A DNA stretch of 64,000 bases from Melieria omissa (GCA_963971225.1 OZ020269.1:30173783-30237782), one strand, 5' to 3'. Positions 24,673-36,857 are shown, numbered from the stretch's first letter. The notes: generated by a model from the letters alone, not told the origin. Program-made: numbers and translations.

Positions 24673-24829
24673 TTAAAGTTAGGTTAGGTTGGAGTGGCAG
24701 CCTCCTGAAAGCCTTGAAAAGCTCACTTAAGCACAAATTATGGCTCATTGTGAAACCACAGCGGATGGCGCGACTACGCCTTACAGCGCTTAGAACCCAT
24801 ACGATTCCATTATGAAAGTTAAAGTTAGG
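24673..24829 (-). mobile_element. short retroposon fragment with CCTAACC tail
   Basis: On the minus strand the element ends GGCTGCCACTCCAACCTAAC and carries CACAATGAGCC upstream, resembling the 3' ends of the SINEs and LINEs of this window. An 11-bp direct repeat TTAAAGTTAGG lies at 24673-24683 and 24819-24829, a likely target duplication. It is about 140 bp long and probably 5'-truncated. No tRNA-like head is seen. Confidence 0.6.
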
Positions 24830-27190
24830 AAATGAAAAGTGAACTGAGTCTTTAAACGATTGAATAAATTTATTTAACTCTCATTTTCATGCAAACTTCT
24901 TAAATGCTTTACTTCCACTCACAGCTGCCCAAACCTAAAGTAAATTAACGCTCCCCATGGGTTTCAAAGTGTTGATTATCAGTATGAGCGGTTAATGAGT
25001 TTCTGATTAGATTTCAATCGACTTAAGCGGCACATGGCACAGAAAATTCAATTAACATGAATGCAAATTCTTTCTTTTGTCTGCACAATTCAAACGGAAA
25101 GGCAAATGGAAAACAAAAAAGCTTGAATTATTAGATTTTGTACATTTATGTAGGAAACCTTATGGATGAAAAGTGTTGTAAAGCAGTTCTCTGGCTTCGA
25201 GTAATGTTTTGCTCTGGGACATCAGGCAGGTGCAGCAACCAAGCTGTGGCTGTAAGAGTTTTTGTGTAGAATCTTTCAACTTGAAGCGAATGATACAAAG
25301 CAGCAAATGATGCTAAAATATGTTACTGAATTTTTGAAAGTTTTTTAAAGCAAATAATGCTAAATTATGTTACTGAATTTTTGAAATTTTTTTTTAAGCA
25401 ATTAATGCATAGATAAACCATTTGCTTCCTAAAAAATCTTTCGACTCTCAACAATACAAAATATTAGTTTTGTGCACAAAATCGTTCATTTCAACTTCAA
25501 GCAGACAAGACTTTCATGTGGTCACTTGAAGGTTTCATTTGCCCAACACTCGCCCCGAAAGTGCTGGCTTTGCTTTTTCCGGCATTTGAATGAAAATCAA
25601 ATTAGTCAGCGCACAATGCTCAGCGATTTCTGTTTGTTGTGCATTTGAGAAAAACTGCCCGCTTTCCCATTGTATGAAAATGTTTATTGTATATCCTTTA
25701 GATGGATTTCATGCATTCCGCGCACTCACTGAGCACTTCAGCTGCACTTCGCCGCAGCAACATTTGCGCAGCGTGTAACGTGCAACGTGCAGCATGGAGC
25801 ATGCGGCCCCTCGCATTATTCGTCTGCGTTGACCTATTTCGAAACTTATGGTCCACAACTTGCATTTGGCTGCAGTGAGTATGAAAATTGCTGCTACCGA
25901 AAAAAATATAAATAAACTAATGAAAATCCATCTTGGTATGGAAATTACGCTGTAATCCATTCAACGAAAATGCCACTGCCCGGACGAAAAAAGTTAAATC
26001 TCAAATTAAATTAAAAACATAACAAATGGAAAAGCGCACGAATTTGCACTCAGCAAACTTTATGCAATCGAGTTTTTTTTTAGAGCAATTTATACAGTTT
26101 GCGATTAACGTGCGGCAAGTGCTTCAATTTATGAACCTAATGCGTCGACCCACTTCGCGGTGCACAGTGGAATAAGTAGCTCGCGTTTAGTGAGTATGAC
26201 GGCAGCGTGGCAACGAGCGACGAAAACTGCATTTAATTTAATTCTGTCTGTTTAGTTAAGTTTATTTTGAGTTTAGTGATGAGTAGAAGCGCGTGTACGG
26301 CGCGAGTGCATATCAGCCGTGGGGCAGCATTGCATTCAGGTTAAGCGTAGCGCGTAAGTCTAACTTAAGGCCATGCAGACAAATAATAAATGAATAATGT
26401 TAAAGTAGCGCAGTCAGGAGTAGAGCGAACAATGCAAAACCATTCAAGTGGGCGCCTAAGCAGCCGACAGCTTGGTGGCTTTTGTAAATCGACACATGAA
26501 AGCGGCCAAAACAAAAAAATGTACAGTAATTGTCCAAGTAATGCTGTTTTAAAATCTCACTGGTCGCACTCCACATACAACTCTCCACCCTCTCTCGAGC
26601 TATAAAATGCCAAAGCCCCCACGCAACCACTCTTTCAATGTAATGTAATGTTTGCATGTAGTGTCTTGAATGTAGTTGTAAATGTATTGTAATTTAATAT
26701 GAGCATTTATCGCTTGCTTTTATCGGTCGATTATCAGTTCATGGTCTCAACAAGTGAGCAGCACAGCTCACACTATACAAATTATGTGCTTGTACAATGA
26801 CGAAAACATATGTAAATTCGCAATGCCGAAATCAACCTAGAGATCTTAAACCCACAACCCCATAGTCCATATGCAGCATGCCCCGTAAGCTATGCTATAC
26901 AAATGGAAATAAATAAAGAAATATCTGCAAAATAATGCCAAAGAGTATCAAAGTAAATTACAAAAAACAAAAACAATAATTTGTTGTAACAGAAACAAAT
27001 ACAAAACGAAATAAAGAGTGTAAACATCATCGGTACCAAATATAAAAATTCAGCATACCTAAAACAACTAAAGACCTACCATACAATACGTGTTAGACAT
27101 AAAAATATCTACAAATACCAACAATAAATTATGCAAAACAAAATAATACAATTAATTTTAAAATAAACAAAGTAAATAAAACAACATAAA
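24830..27190. other. noncoding DNA downstream of scabrous
   Basis: Contains a two-copy tandem repeat at about 25305-25385 (GCTAAAATATGTTACTGAAT, period about 52 bp) and a GC-richer patch at 26.1-26.6 kb with no recognised gene. From 26.9 kb it grades into A-rich low complexity. Confidence 0.5.
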
Positions 27191-27243
27191 TAAAAAAAAT
27201 AAAAATTAAAGATTAAATTAAAAATTAAAAAATAAAAAAAAAT

Positions 27244-27556
27244 TTTTTAAATAAAATAAAATAAAATAAAATAAAATAAAATAAAATAAAATAAAATAAA
27301 ATAAAATAAAATAAAATAAAATAAAATAAAATAAAATAAAATAAAATAAAATAAAATAAAATAAAATAAAATACAATAAAATAAAATAAAATATAATAAA
27401 ATAAAATATAATAAAATACAATAAAATAAAATAAAATAAAATAAAATAAAATAAAATAAAATAAAATAAAATAAAATAAAATAAAATAAAATAAAATAAA
27501 ATAAAATAAAATAAAATAAAATAAAATAAAATAACATAAAATAAAATAAAATAAAA
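27244..27556. repeat. AAAAT pentanucleotide microsatellite
   Basis: About 60 units of AAAAT on the + strand with the interruptions ATACAAT and ATATAAT. The same interruption pattern recurs in the array at 27.83-28.04 kb. Confidence 0.97.
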
Positions 27557-28364
27557 TTAAATGAAATGTGGCTAAATGAGTGCTGGGGTTGTTCAGTGTT
27601 CTCTCGATCCCACCTCTAATCCCTTCCTTTCCTTTTCCTCTTGTACTGATGTTCCCCCTATTTATGCTCCCCGGCTTCGACCGTTTGTCTCGTTCAGTGT
27701 TTCTCGTATTCTACACTTGTGATTCTGACCGCAAAGAATAAGCACCAAACCCTAAATCCGAAAATAACCCGCGTTTTCGTTCCTACCGCTCCGCCGACGT
27801 AAACAAAATGAAATGAAATGAAATAAAATAAAATAAAATAAAATAAAATAAAATAAAATAAAATAAAATAAAATAAAATAAAATAAAATACAATAAAATA
27901 TAATAAAATAAAATATAATAAAATACAATAAAATAAAATAAAATAAAATAAAATAAAATAAAATAAAATAAAATAAAATAAAATAAAATAAAATAAAATA
28001 AAATAAAATAAAATAAAATAAAATAACATAAAATAAAATTAAATGAAATGTGGCTAAATGAGTGCTGGGGTTGTTCAGTGTTCTCTCGATCCCACCTCTA
28101 ATCCCTTCCTTTCCTTTTCCTCTTGTACTGATGTTCCCCCTATTTATGCTCCCCGGCTTCGACCGTTTGTCTCGTTCAGTGTTTCTCGTATTCTACACTT
28201 GTGATTCTGACCGCAAAGAATAAGCACCAAACCCTAAATCCGAAAATAACCCGCGTTTTCGTTCCTACCGCTCCGCCGACGTAAACAAAATGAAATGAAA
28301 TGAAATAAAATAAAATAAAATAAAATAAAATAAAATAAAATAAAATAAAATAAAACAAAACAAA
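27557..28364 (+). repeat. 482-bp tandem duplication: unique segment plus AAAAT array
   Basis: A 272-bp unique segment starting TTAAATGAAATGTGGCTAAA and ending AATGAAATGAAATGAAAT occurs at 27557 and again at 28039 and looks identical by eye. Each copy is followed by an AAAAT array (27829-28038; 28311-28364). The AATGA-to-AAAAT transition looks like a retroposon-type 3' tail. No reading frame of a known family is present. Confidence 0.92.
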
Positions 28365-28426
28365 AACATGCTGAACAAAGTGAAGGAATTTAAAAAATTA
28401 ATTAAAACGGAAACAAAAACATAATA

Positions 28427-29178
28427 TCAGGTGTACAACTTTGCTTCCGCCGTTTTTTTCCAAAATTAAAAGCTTTACTGCGAAAATGTGCTTACAGACG
28501 TATTATTCAAAGTATTGTCCGTCGCTAGCGACAACTTTCTCCCATCTTTCCGGCAATTTTCGGATCCCGGCTCGAAAAAAGGAGTCCTCTTTTGACGCTA
28601 TCCATGAAGCAATCCATTTTTCCAATTCTTCGAAGGATTGAAAATGTTGATCTGCCAGGCCGTGTGCCATCGAACGGAATAGGTGGAAGTCAGAAGGGGC
28701 GACATCTGGGGAATACGGCGGGTGGGGCAAGACTTCCCATTTCAGCGTTTCCAGGTACTTTTTGACCACTTTTGCGACGTGAGGCCGAGCATTGTCGTGT
28801 TGGAGGATGACTCACCATTTTCACTCACCACGAAATCACCATTTTTTAGAACGTTGAAACCACTCCCGACACGTTCTTTCACTCAGAGCAGCATCACCGT
28901 AAGTTTCTGAGAGCATTCGATGCGCTTCAGCTGCATTTTTTTTCGAATTGCAACAGAAAAGTAAAACTTCCCGCAAATGGCGAGAATTGGGCACATAAAA
29001 GGACATTTTCGAGCGTGAATAATACGAAAACAAGAACAACTGTCACTGAAACGGCGATGGCAATTCGTTAGGCACTGTCCACACTCACTTTAAAGGCATT
29101 ACCATCTATGTATTTCAACCAGCCTCAGCCGGTACAGCCACCTATCGGAAAACGGCGGAAGCAAAGTTGTACACCTGA
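28427..29178 (-). mobile_element. internally deleted mariner element
   Basis: The 752-bp element starts TCAGGTGTACAACTTTGC, ends with its reverse complement, and is flanked by TA at 28425-28426 and 29179-29180. The inverted repeats are about 30 bp and nearly perfect. Full mariners are about 1.3 kb, so about 500 bp is deleted. Ends this well conserved could still be recognised by a transposase supplied in trans. Confidence 0.93.
28503..29006 (-). pseudogene. mariner transposase, internally deleted
   Basis: The minus-strand frame begins MSFYVPNSRHLREVLLFC, the N-terminal helix-turn-helix region, up to CREWFQRSKKW. After three in-frame stops it resumes in the same frame with ILQHDNARPH and YSPDVAPSDFHLFRSM, ending at GQYFE. 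HDN to PSD spans 34 residues, the mariner DD34D spacing, so the second and third catalytic Asp are present while the block with the first Asp is deleted. About 168 codons remain of roughly 345. The element cannot make active transposase. Confidence 0.92.
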
Positions 29179-29180
29179 TA

Positions 29181-30424
29181 ACTAAATAATAAAAAACAAA
29201 TAATAAATAATACATAAAAATTATAAAAAAAATAATAAATAAAACACAACAAATTTTATATATTAAATAAAAAGTAATACTAAAGAAGTACTAAACACAA
29301 AACAAAAAAAAAATAAATAAAGAAAAACAATAAAAAATAAATAACAAATAGTAAATAAACAATAATAAGTAATAAAATATAACTGATAAATTACAAAAAC
29401 TAAAAAAATTCAATAATAAATAAAATATAATGCAAAATAAACTTTAAAAGAAATAACAACTAAAATATAATAAATAATAAATATTATAGAATTTAATAAA
29501 CAATACATAAAACATATTAAAAAAAATGAAATAATTATTATTTGATATAATTATTATTTTTGATAATTTTATATTAATTAATCATTAATATTATAATCAA
29601 TAAAAAAAATAAATATTAAATAAAATAATTAAAAATAACGTAATAACATAAATAAATAAAATACAAAACTATCAAAAATAATAACAAAATAAATTAGAAA
29701 TAAAAACTAAATTAAATAAAAAAAAATAACAAATAGTAAATATACAAAATAATAAAACAAGTCAATAATAAAAAAAATCATCTTAAAATAAAAAATATTA
29801 AATACAATAATATTTAAAATTAATTAAACTAAGTTAAAAGTAATAATGGTAGTTAAACTAATTCATACCGAATACAGTAAATAACTCCCAACTAGACTTA
29901 AGCTGGTATTCAGTACTTGTACTCGTACTTGTAATCGCATTTAATTGCAGTCTAATGTTTTAAGCTTACAATTACAATCGTATGTATATTTATACAGTGT
30001 TACGAGTATTGTGTAGGCTCCAAAATGCTCTATTGCGCCACTGTCCATCATTACACACACACACACACACACATATATATACACTCACAGAGGTATATAC
30101 ATTGATTACTTATGTTATTTAGAGTTATTCTCTCACGATTTATGAAATGTCAAATTTACTTTTATACCTCGCACACTTGCATCACTTAATCACCATACAC
30201 ACATACACACAAACATTTTGTCAATGTAAATATTTCATTAATTACATTTTAATTGCAACAATTTCATTTGATGCATTTCCTTTATTTATCGCTGTTTTGT
30301 GTAGACACTTTTCCCATTTCCATTGAAGTATTTATATGGTAAATAAAATAAAATGAAATGGAAAATATCTTCTTTTTTGTGTACTTTTTTGGTAAAACTT
30401 GTATTTGTATTTGAATGAAATATA
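29181..30424. other. A-rich low-complexity and noncoding DNA
   Basis: From 29.18 to 29.87 kb it is almost entirely A/T with AATAA-type runs. A CA/TA microsatellite lies at about 30053-30080. No genes are recognised. Confidence 0.7.
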
Positions 30425-32033
30425 CACTCTGTTGCAAAATTATACGAACATTTAATTTTTTTAATTTAAAAGATTATTTTGAAAATTTTGGAGAAATTTT
30501 GTTCCATGAAATACTGGTATGGGTAAGTACAGTGGTGTGTTTAAATTTCGTTTCAATAACTGTAACTTAAGGGTACTTTTTTGAACGTTAATCGAAAAAA
30601 GTCAAAAAATTAGTGTTGCAAAATTATACGAACGTTTCTGTTTATGCATAAAAACGTACATTTTTCGCGAAACTGTGTAAATATTAAACTTGTAGCATCA
30701 ATTTAAGAGTTTTTTAACAAAACTTAAAATATGCCAAAAGGAAAATGATTGACGGATTTTGAAAAAGGACGGATCGAAGGCATGAAAAGTGCGGGAACAT
30801 CCATAAGATAAATAGCTCGCGATATTGGAAGAAGTGCTTGGCTTGTATCCACTTTTTTTTTAAATTCTGATGGGTATGACTGCAAAAAAGGACATGGAAG
30901 GAAAAAAAAGTTAAGTGAACGGGATGAACGAAAAATAATGAGGACAGTAAGCAACATATCAAAAAGCTGCCGCTTTCTAGTTACGCTTTCCTCAACCCCA
31001 GTAAGTCGCCAAACGGTATGGAGGACAATAAAATGCGCTGATTACATCAAACGCTTAAAAATTATGTCTACGTCACGATTATTGAAGCGTCACAAGGACA
31101 TTAGCATGCAGTTTGCTGAAAAAAGCAATGAACTGACAGGACTTCGGTAAATAACTTCAAAAATTGTTTGGTTCCCAAATTATCCTTTAATTTTGTTATG
31201 CAGATAATCTTTTCGAATGAAAATAAATTTAATCTGGATGGTCCAGATGGTTTTAATGGATATTAGCATGACATTGGAAAAGAACGAACATTTTGTTCGC
31301 CCAGAAATTTTGGAGGTGGTAGCTTAATGGTTTGGGGTGCGTTTACTGCAGAGCAAACTTTGTACCTTCAGTTTTGTTCCTGCCGGATTAAAATTTCCGA
31401 CTACATAACAGTCCGTCAAAGCAGTCCCATCCATTTCCTCAACGCAACGAAAAAGAAACTGGTGTTTTCAACAGGATAACGCAGCCATACACACTAGCAA
31501 GAAAATAATTGCATGGTTGAGGGCGAAATCCGTACGTGTTCTGGAGTGGTCAGCGTGTTCGCCGGACCTTAACCCCATGGATAATATTTGGGATGTATTG
31601 GTTCGCCGGATTTATGCCGAAAATCGGTAATTCAATAGAACTGACGAGTTACAAATGTAAAATTTAGAAGCCTAGTCCAACGTGGACCAAAATTTATTAG
31701 AAACTTTGTTTTAAAGTATGAAAAAAATAGAAATTTTGGAACTAATTAAAGCAAAAGGGTGCCAAATGAATTACTAAGATAAAAAACCTCTTACTTTCTT
31801 AATTTTTCTTTTCTTTTAGGTTAAAAATTGTAGTGTTCGTATAATTTTGCAACAAGTCATTTCAGTATTTTTTCTTTTATGAAAGTAATTATTACAACTA
31901 CTTCACTTTTAGTTCGCAAAAATATATTCCCTTGATCTTCCCAAATATTCATAGAAGAAATTTTTTTAAAACATATCTTGGCTCTCGACTTATTGACGAT
32001 TTTTGAGTGTTCGTATAATTTTGCAACAGAGTG
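30425..32033 (+). mobile_element. Tc3-like transposon relic with doubled inverted-repeat ends
   Basis: 1,609 bp flanked by TA. Termini are CACTCTGTTGCAAAATTATA and its reverse complement. A second copy of the GTTGCAAAATTATACGAAC motif lies about 190 bp inside each end (30613-30633 and 31833-31854). Two transposase-site-like motifs per end is the arrangement known from Tc3 and other IR/DR elements. The transposase inside is broken. Confidence 0.9.
30731..31776 (+). pseudogene. Tc3-like transposase pseudogene
   Basis: From ATG at 30731 (MPKGK, then an in-frame TGA) the frame shows a helix-turn-helix (LTDFEKGRIEGMKSAGTSIR), then GRKKKLSERDERKIMRTVSN and PVSRQTVWRTIK. The catalytic core is broken by frameshifts but is legible: SNENKFNLDGPDG, FGGGSLMVWGAFTA, FQQDNAAIHTSKK, SPDLNPMDNIW and a C-terminal KGCQMNY before TAA. 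The first catalytic Asp position reads Asn and the final Glu position reads Asp, so two of three catalytic acids are altered. The match to C. elegans Tc3 transposase is by recall. Confidence 0.88.
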
Positions 32034-32931
32034 TACATTTTTCATGAAATTAATGTGAGAAAATGGAAAATGGAATAATTATAATTATTTGCGCGTGAAA
32101 TTTTGCGAGTTGTTCTATTTTTGCGGCAAAAATTCGTTAATGAATTTGTGTGCGCTACACTGGAGTCCCAAGGTATGTTTGCTTTAGTAGGGAGTTTGCA
32201 ACAAACAAAACGAAGCGTGAACAGTGTGAACTTTGCATGCTTTGAAATCAGAATTTAATTGAAGTAATATTTACCTCATTAAATGTTTTAGCAAGGATCA
32301 CCCGACCAGAGGCAGAATTCACTCAAGGACACGCGTTATAGATCTGTATAGGTCGAGCGAAAACGACCTTTTCGGTTTTTCAGACTTGAGGATACAAAAT
32401 TAAAAAAAGTTCATTTAAAAAAAAAGAAATTTTTTTAAAAATTCAGATTCAAAATTAAAAAAAAATAAATTTTTGAAAAAATTAAACAAAATAAAAACAC
32501 AAATAAATTTTTTAAAAAATTAAAACATATTAACAAAAAAATTTTGTTTTTAAATGAAAGAAGAAACATCTTTTTAAATAAAATTTTTAATTTTTTAATT
32601 TAATTAAAAATTAATTAATTTATTTATTTAAATCAAAATTAATTAATTAATTTAAAAAAATTTTAAAAATATATTCACAAAAATTAACTTTTTTTTAACT
32701 TTATCTCGTTTTTTTTTAATCTTATAACTGAGAAAATCATTCAGTGAACCATCAGAAACAACAAATAATATTGAATGGATGAATATTACTTAAAAACGAA
32801 ATTATTATGTTTAAGTTAAACTACTTAAGAGAGAGTGGGGTACATTCAGCGCTTTTGTTTTTTGAAGACCTCTATTTCAGAAGATACTCGTCATATTTTA
32901 AAATCGATGATCTCAGTACAATACGTCAATC
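32034..32931. other. noncoding DNA, A/T-rich low complexity at 32.39-32.72 kb
   Basis: No gene is recognised. The AAATTAAAAA-type tract shows no inverted-repeat boundaries. Confidence 0.6.
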
Positions 32932-33702
32932 TTATATATAAAATTCTCGTGTCACAGTGTTTGTTACCGTACTCCTCCGAAACGGCTTGACCGATTTTTA
33001 TGAAATTTTACATGCATATTCAGTAGGTCTGAGAATCGGCTACTAACTATTTTGTATACCCCTAAGGGGCGTGGCACATTTTTGTGACCCAATTATTCTG
33101 CTGAACTACAAGTCACAGAGGAATGAAACTTAGCATGAACCTATCATGTAATCATATCTCTCGACAGACGGAATGAGGCGGGTTTTGGATAACGGGGCGT
33201 GGCACCACCCATACAAGCAAAATCTTTAAAATAGAATATCTTCGAAATTATAAGTAGCACAACATTAAAATTTAGTACCCCGTCGTCCCATAGATGAGTC
33301 ATTCTAATGATAAGATTTTATGGGCGTTGGACAAGGGGCGTGGCACATTTTTTGTGACCCAAATATTTTGTTGAACTATAAGTCGCTCAGCAATGAAACT
33401 TAGTACGGACCTACCATTTTTTCTTTTGACAGATGACATTGAATAAGGGGCAGGCATTGAATAAGAGGGCATGGCACCGCCCATATACTTTAAATCCGGT
33501 TCAAGCGCAGTCCATTTCTTTACTGAAACTTAACAGCAACATTGTTTATTTGTGGGCCTTGATTGCGTTAATCAGTAGCTCCTCCTCTTCCTTCAGTTGG
33601 TTTTCTTCGTCAATTTGCATCGCCATAGATTCGCCACCTCGCGTATTTCATTATAAAAAAACAACAAATGTCGTGCGAGACAAAGTTCGCGGGGTCAGCT
33701 AG
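32932..33702 (+). mobile_element. non-autonomous Helitron
   Basis: The 771-bp element begins TCTTATATATAAAATTCTCG and ends GCGGGGTCAGCTAG, inserted between A and T as Helitrons are. A weak GCGA/TCGC hairpin lies about 9 nt before the CTAG end. The start, with CACAGTGTTTGT and CTCCGAAACGGCTTGACCGA, is familiar from insect Helitrons. There is no Rep/helicase frame. Inside, an about 105-bp block (33066-33170) repeats at about 33338-33434. Confidence 0.85.
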
Positions 33703-33890
33703 TATTTAATAATAAAATGAAGTTCTTTTGGTAATTTTTTTTATTGATGATTGAAAAAGGCATATTCGCTGAATAAATGGGCATACACATTCATCTTGAC
33801 ACCATGAAGTGATACAAAAATTTCTTTAAAACCACATAACTCTTGGCTACATAAAATAAATAAAAAATAATAACACAGCACAACACAAAA

Positions 33891-34566
33891 AAAATAACAA
33901 GGTTCTGACAACGGATTCTGGTAGATGGGACCAAAAAAAAATATACGTGTATCGGCGTTTTGAAAGTTTACGTCTGAATTTTTTTTTAGGGGAGGTCAAA
34001 GTTTCCCCCTTTTTGCTCATTCTTATGGTGATTCGGCATACGAAAACCATGTAACATCACATTTTAGGTATATGATGTGTTCAGCAACTTGGTGTAAAAT
34101 ACTACGAGGAACATTTTTGTGGAGCATTTTAACCCTGTAACTCCTATTTGTATGGGTCAATTTGACCCTACTTTTCTAAAATGCCAAAAATGTCCGGTAA
34201 AACAGGACTTTTTAAGGATAAACTGTACCACGATATTATTCGTCATAAAATTCTACGATAGGTCTCTGAATACATCAAAGCTCAGATATTAACCTGAACG
34301 CCAGAATTAAGCCCAAATTGAAAATGTGTTTAAGTGTTTATTTCGTACTTAATCAAAATTGGTATTCAAATTGCTAAACACATGACATACCTAAAATGTG
34401 AGGTTACATGGTTTTCGTATGCCGAATCACCATAAGAATGAGCAAAAAGGGGGAAACTTTGACCCCCCCTAAAAAAAAATTCAGACGTAAACTTTCAAAA
34501 CGCCGATACACGTATATTTTTTTTTGGTCCCATCTACCAGAATCCGTTGTCAGAACCTTGTTATTT
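33891..34566. mobile_element. 676-bp long-inverted-repeat (foldback/MITE) element
   Basis: Two near-perfect arms of about 200 bp (33891-34094 and 34363-34566) are reverse complements, with an about 268-bp spacer. The outer end is AAAATAACAAGGTTCTGAC and the inner part holds CACATTTTAGGTAT. No reading frame of a transposase is present. No clear target duplication was found at the ends I set. Confidence 0.88.
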
Positions 34567-34994
34567 TAAAAAAAGTTTGATTTTGTTGTGCAGTGTAATC
34601 AATATTCAAAAGCTTTAAAAAAAGAAAAAAATTACCTTAGAGGCACAACCATACATATTTTTAATATTATTTTTGATTAAAATTGCTTACATCGATCCCA
34701 AATATAATTTGTATGCCGCTGCGAGACGTTGAAGGCGAGTTTGAGGGTCTGGGGAGCTTCAATTCTATTTCACTTCTTAATGCCATGGACGAATGTGGCC
34801 CAATTGAAAACGCCAAATCCGCCCCGAGGTTACATCATTAGGTTTTGTTTTAAGTTCACACAGTTTTATACACATAAGTCTCAGTATTACAATATTTCTG
34901 TTATGTTTTGGTTTTAAATAATGACAAATAAAGAACACAAAATTCTTACGTAAATCACCCAGTCTCCCCTACACACTCAACATACAGACGAGGT

Positions 34995-35800
34995 CTGTTT
35001 AAAAAAAGGTGACTGTTTTACTTGTCTCTAAAATACTAATTTATTCGGCAATTTGTATCTACATGGCTCCTTCAAAGTAATCCCCTTCAGTTATAAAACA
35101 CTTCAACGAATGAGTTTTTCAATGCTCAAAGCATTTCCAAGATATGCTTTTTCGTATGGTTTTGGGCTCTTCCAGCAATGCGGTCTTTATCTTCTCAATC
35201 GAGGCAAGTTTCCATCCTTTCCTGGGCATTTTCAGCATTGGGAATAGGAAAAAGACCCAATTCCACCAATGTTGTTTTTGGCCAACAAATCATGAACATG
35301 CAACGATGTGTGAGAAGATTCATGCAAAAGTCATGTGCTAAAGTTATGGCCACTTTTTGTCATTGATTTGTATCGAAGAAAATAAGAAGCAAAACTTTCA
35401 CATTTGAATGAATTTGGCGTGCTTTTTCGGTCTTGGCTCTTCTAGCAGCTTTCATTGGGATAATTGGGCATTCAACGTCATAACCATTTATGAATATTTG
35501 GTTGTGACCCATTTGAGTGAATCTGGCTCGTCGTTGACGTCATTCATCAACTCCTGAACGATGCTCATGTGAAGGTTCTCTTAGTTAAAATTTAACATTT
35601 TTTGAATAAACTTTGCCACACGTTAAATGCCACATCCTACGAAATTGCATAGCATGAACAACCCGATATGCCAACATCCTCAGCAACTTCTTTAATAAGT
35701 ATTTGACGATTTTGCATAACAAGTTCACTCATTGCTTCAAAAGTTGTATCGGTGGTTGACGCGCTGAGGCATCCAGGGCGAAGCCAAGCACAATAAAACT
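34995..35800 (-). pseudogene. degenerate mariner-like transposase
   Basis: Read on the minus strand across several frames: NRQILIKEVAEDVGISG (helix-turn-helix), VAKFIQKMLNF, a stop, ENLHMSIVQELMNDVND, LKWVTTKYS (site of the first Asp, here lost), KLLEEPRPKKHA, then FPMLKMPRKGWKLASIEKIK and GDYFEG-like remains near 35.08 kb. The order is that of mariner transposases of the type fused in vertebrate SETMAR. It has many stops and frameshifts, and the middle HDN block is missing. An old relic. Confidence 0.75.
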
Positions 35801-36213
35801 CGTCTAACCTTTATATCTGTCAAAAACAGGCTAAATATGCAAAATGGCTGATAATGTCAACGTATGTCGGGAACATGTGTACAGATTAAATCCAATATAG
35901 CAATATACCAAAATCGAAAACACAAATTAAAATCGTGTGTTTCCAAAAGAACATTCAAAAAATTTTAAATTTATTGAGCTTTTAAAATAGGGCAGATTAA
36001 AGGATTTTAGCCTTAAGAATACCAAATATCAACCACATCAATCAATTGCAAATTCACTTATGCTTTCTAAAATTTCATGGAAATCTAAACAAAACTGTGT
36101 ATTTAATTTAGAATTATTATCGCCCAGAATCAATTTTATACTTTGCAAAATTTCTCGTTTAACTTTCTCACTTTTTAACAGCTAACTTTTTAGAGAATTG
36201 TGAAAATTATAAA
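35801..36213. other. noncoding DNA
   Basis: AT-rich, nothing recognised. Confidence 0.5.
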
Positions 36214-36410
36214 GGGTGTTTTTCTAGCTGCATGAGAACTATCGATTTCGATAACTATGGTTTGACAGTTGAAAATGTCAAACTGTGCTGACATTTTTTA
36301 TTCAGTAAGGTTTGGCAAGTCATCATGAATCATTAAACGCCAGAACAATGTTTTCAAATTGTGGAAATTTACTTTGAAAAAACGAATCTGTTCACGAATC
36401 TGTTTAATTT
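36214..36410 (+). mobile_element. 5' fragment of a DUF4817-type transposon
   Basis: Starts GGGTGTTTTTCTAGCTGCAT and reaches a short coding start that reads MNH, stop, TPEQCFQIVEIYFEKTNL. This is the N-terminal helix-turn-helix signature of insect transposases related to the element at 41.6 kb. The remainder is absent. Confidence 0.55.
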
Positions 36411-36849
36411 TATAAGATTATATAGTGTTTTCGAACAACATAAATAATAATTTTCTTTTTACAATTTCACAGCTGATACTATTTTTATTAGCTGAAAATT
36501 CTTACAATTAAAAATTTCACCTGCAGACATTTTCAGTTGACATTTTCTCTTATTTTTTCTATCTTTCGCAAGTTTTTTGAGTGTAAGACCTTTTTAACTT
36601 ACTAACCAACTTAAGAAACAAAAATTACAAATTTTATAAGAATCAGAATAACAGAATCAAAATGAGAATAAGAAGACAAATTTATAAGAATAGAAGTGTG
36701 TAAAACACTACTTGAGAAGTTTTGATTCTTTTAGAGCAAAAAAAAAGAGTTAAAATTGACTTTCAATTTGCCTAAGTAAATCGTAAAAAACTAAGTTCAA
36801 GCTTTTGAAAATGGTTTGGTCTGTCAACTTAAAATAATAACCAACTTGT
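36411..36849. other. noncoding DNA
   Basis: AT-rich unique sequence, nothing recognised. Confidence 0.5.
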
Positions 36850-36857
36850 GTTGTGAC

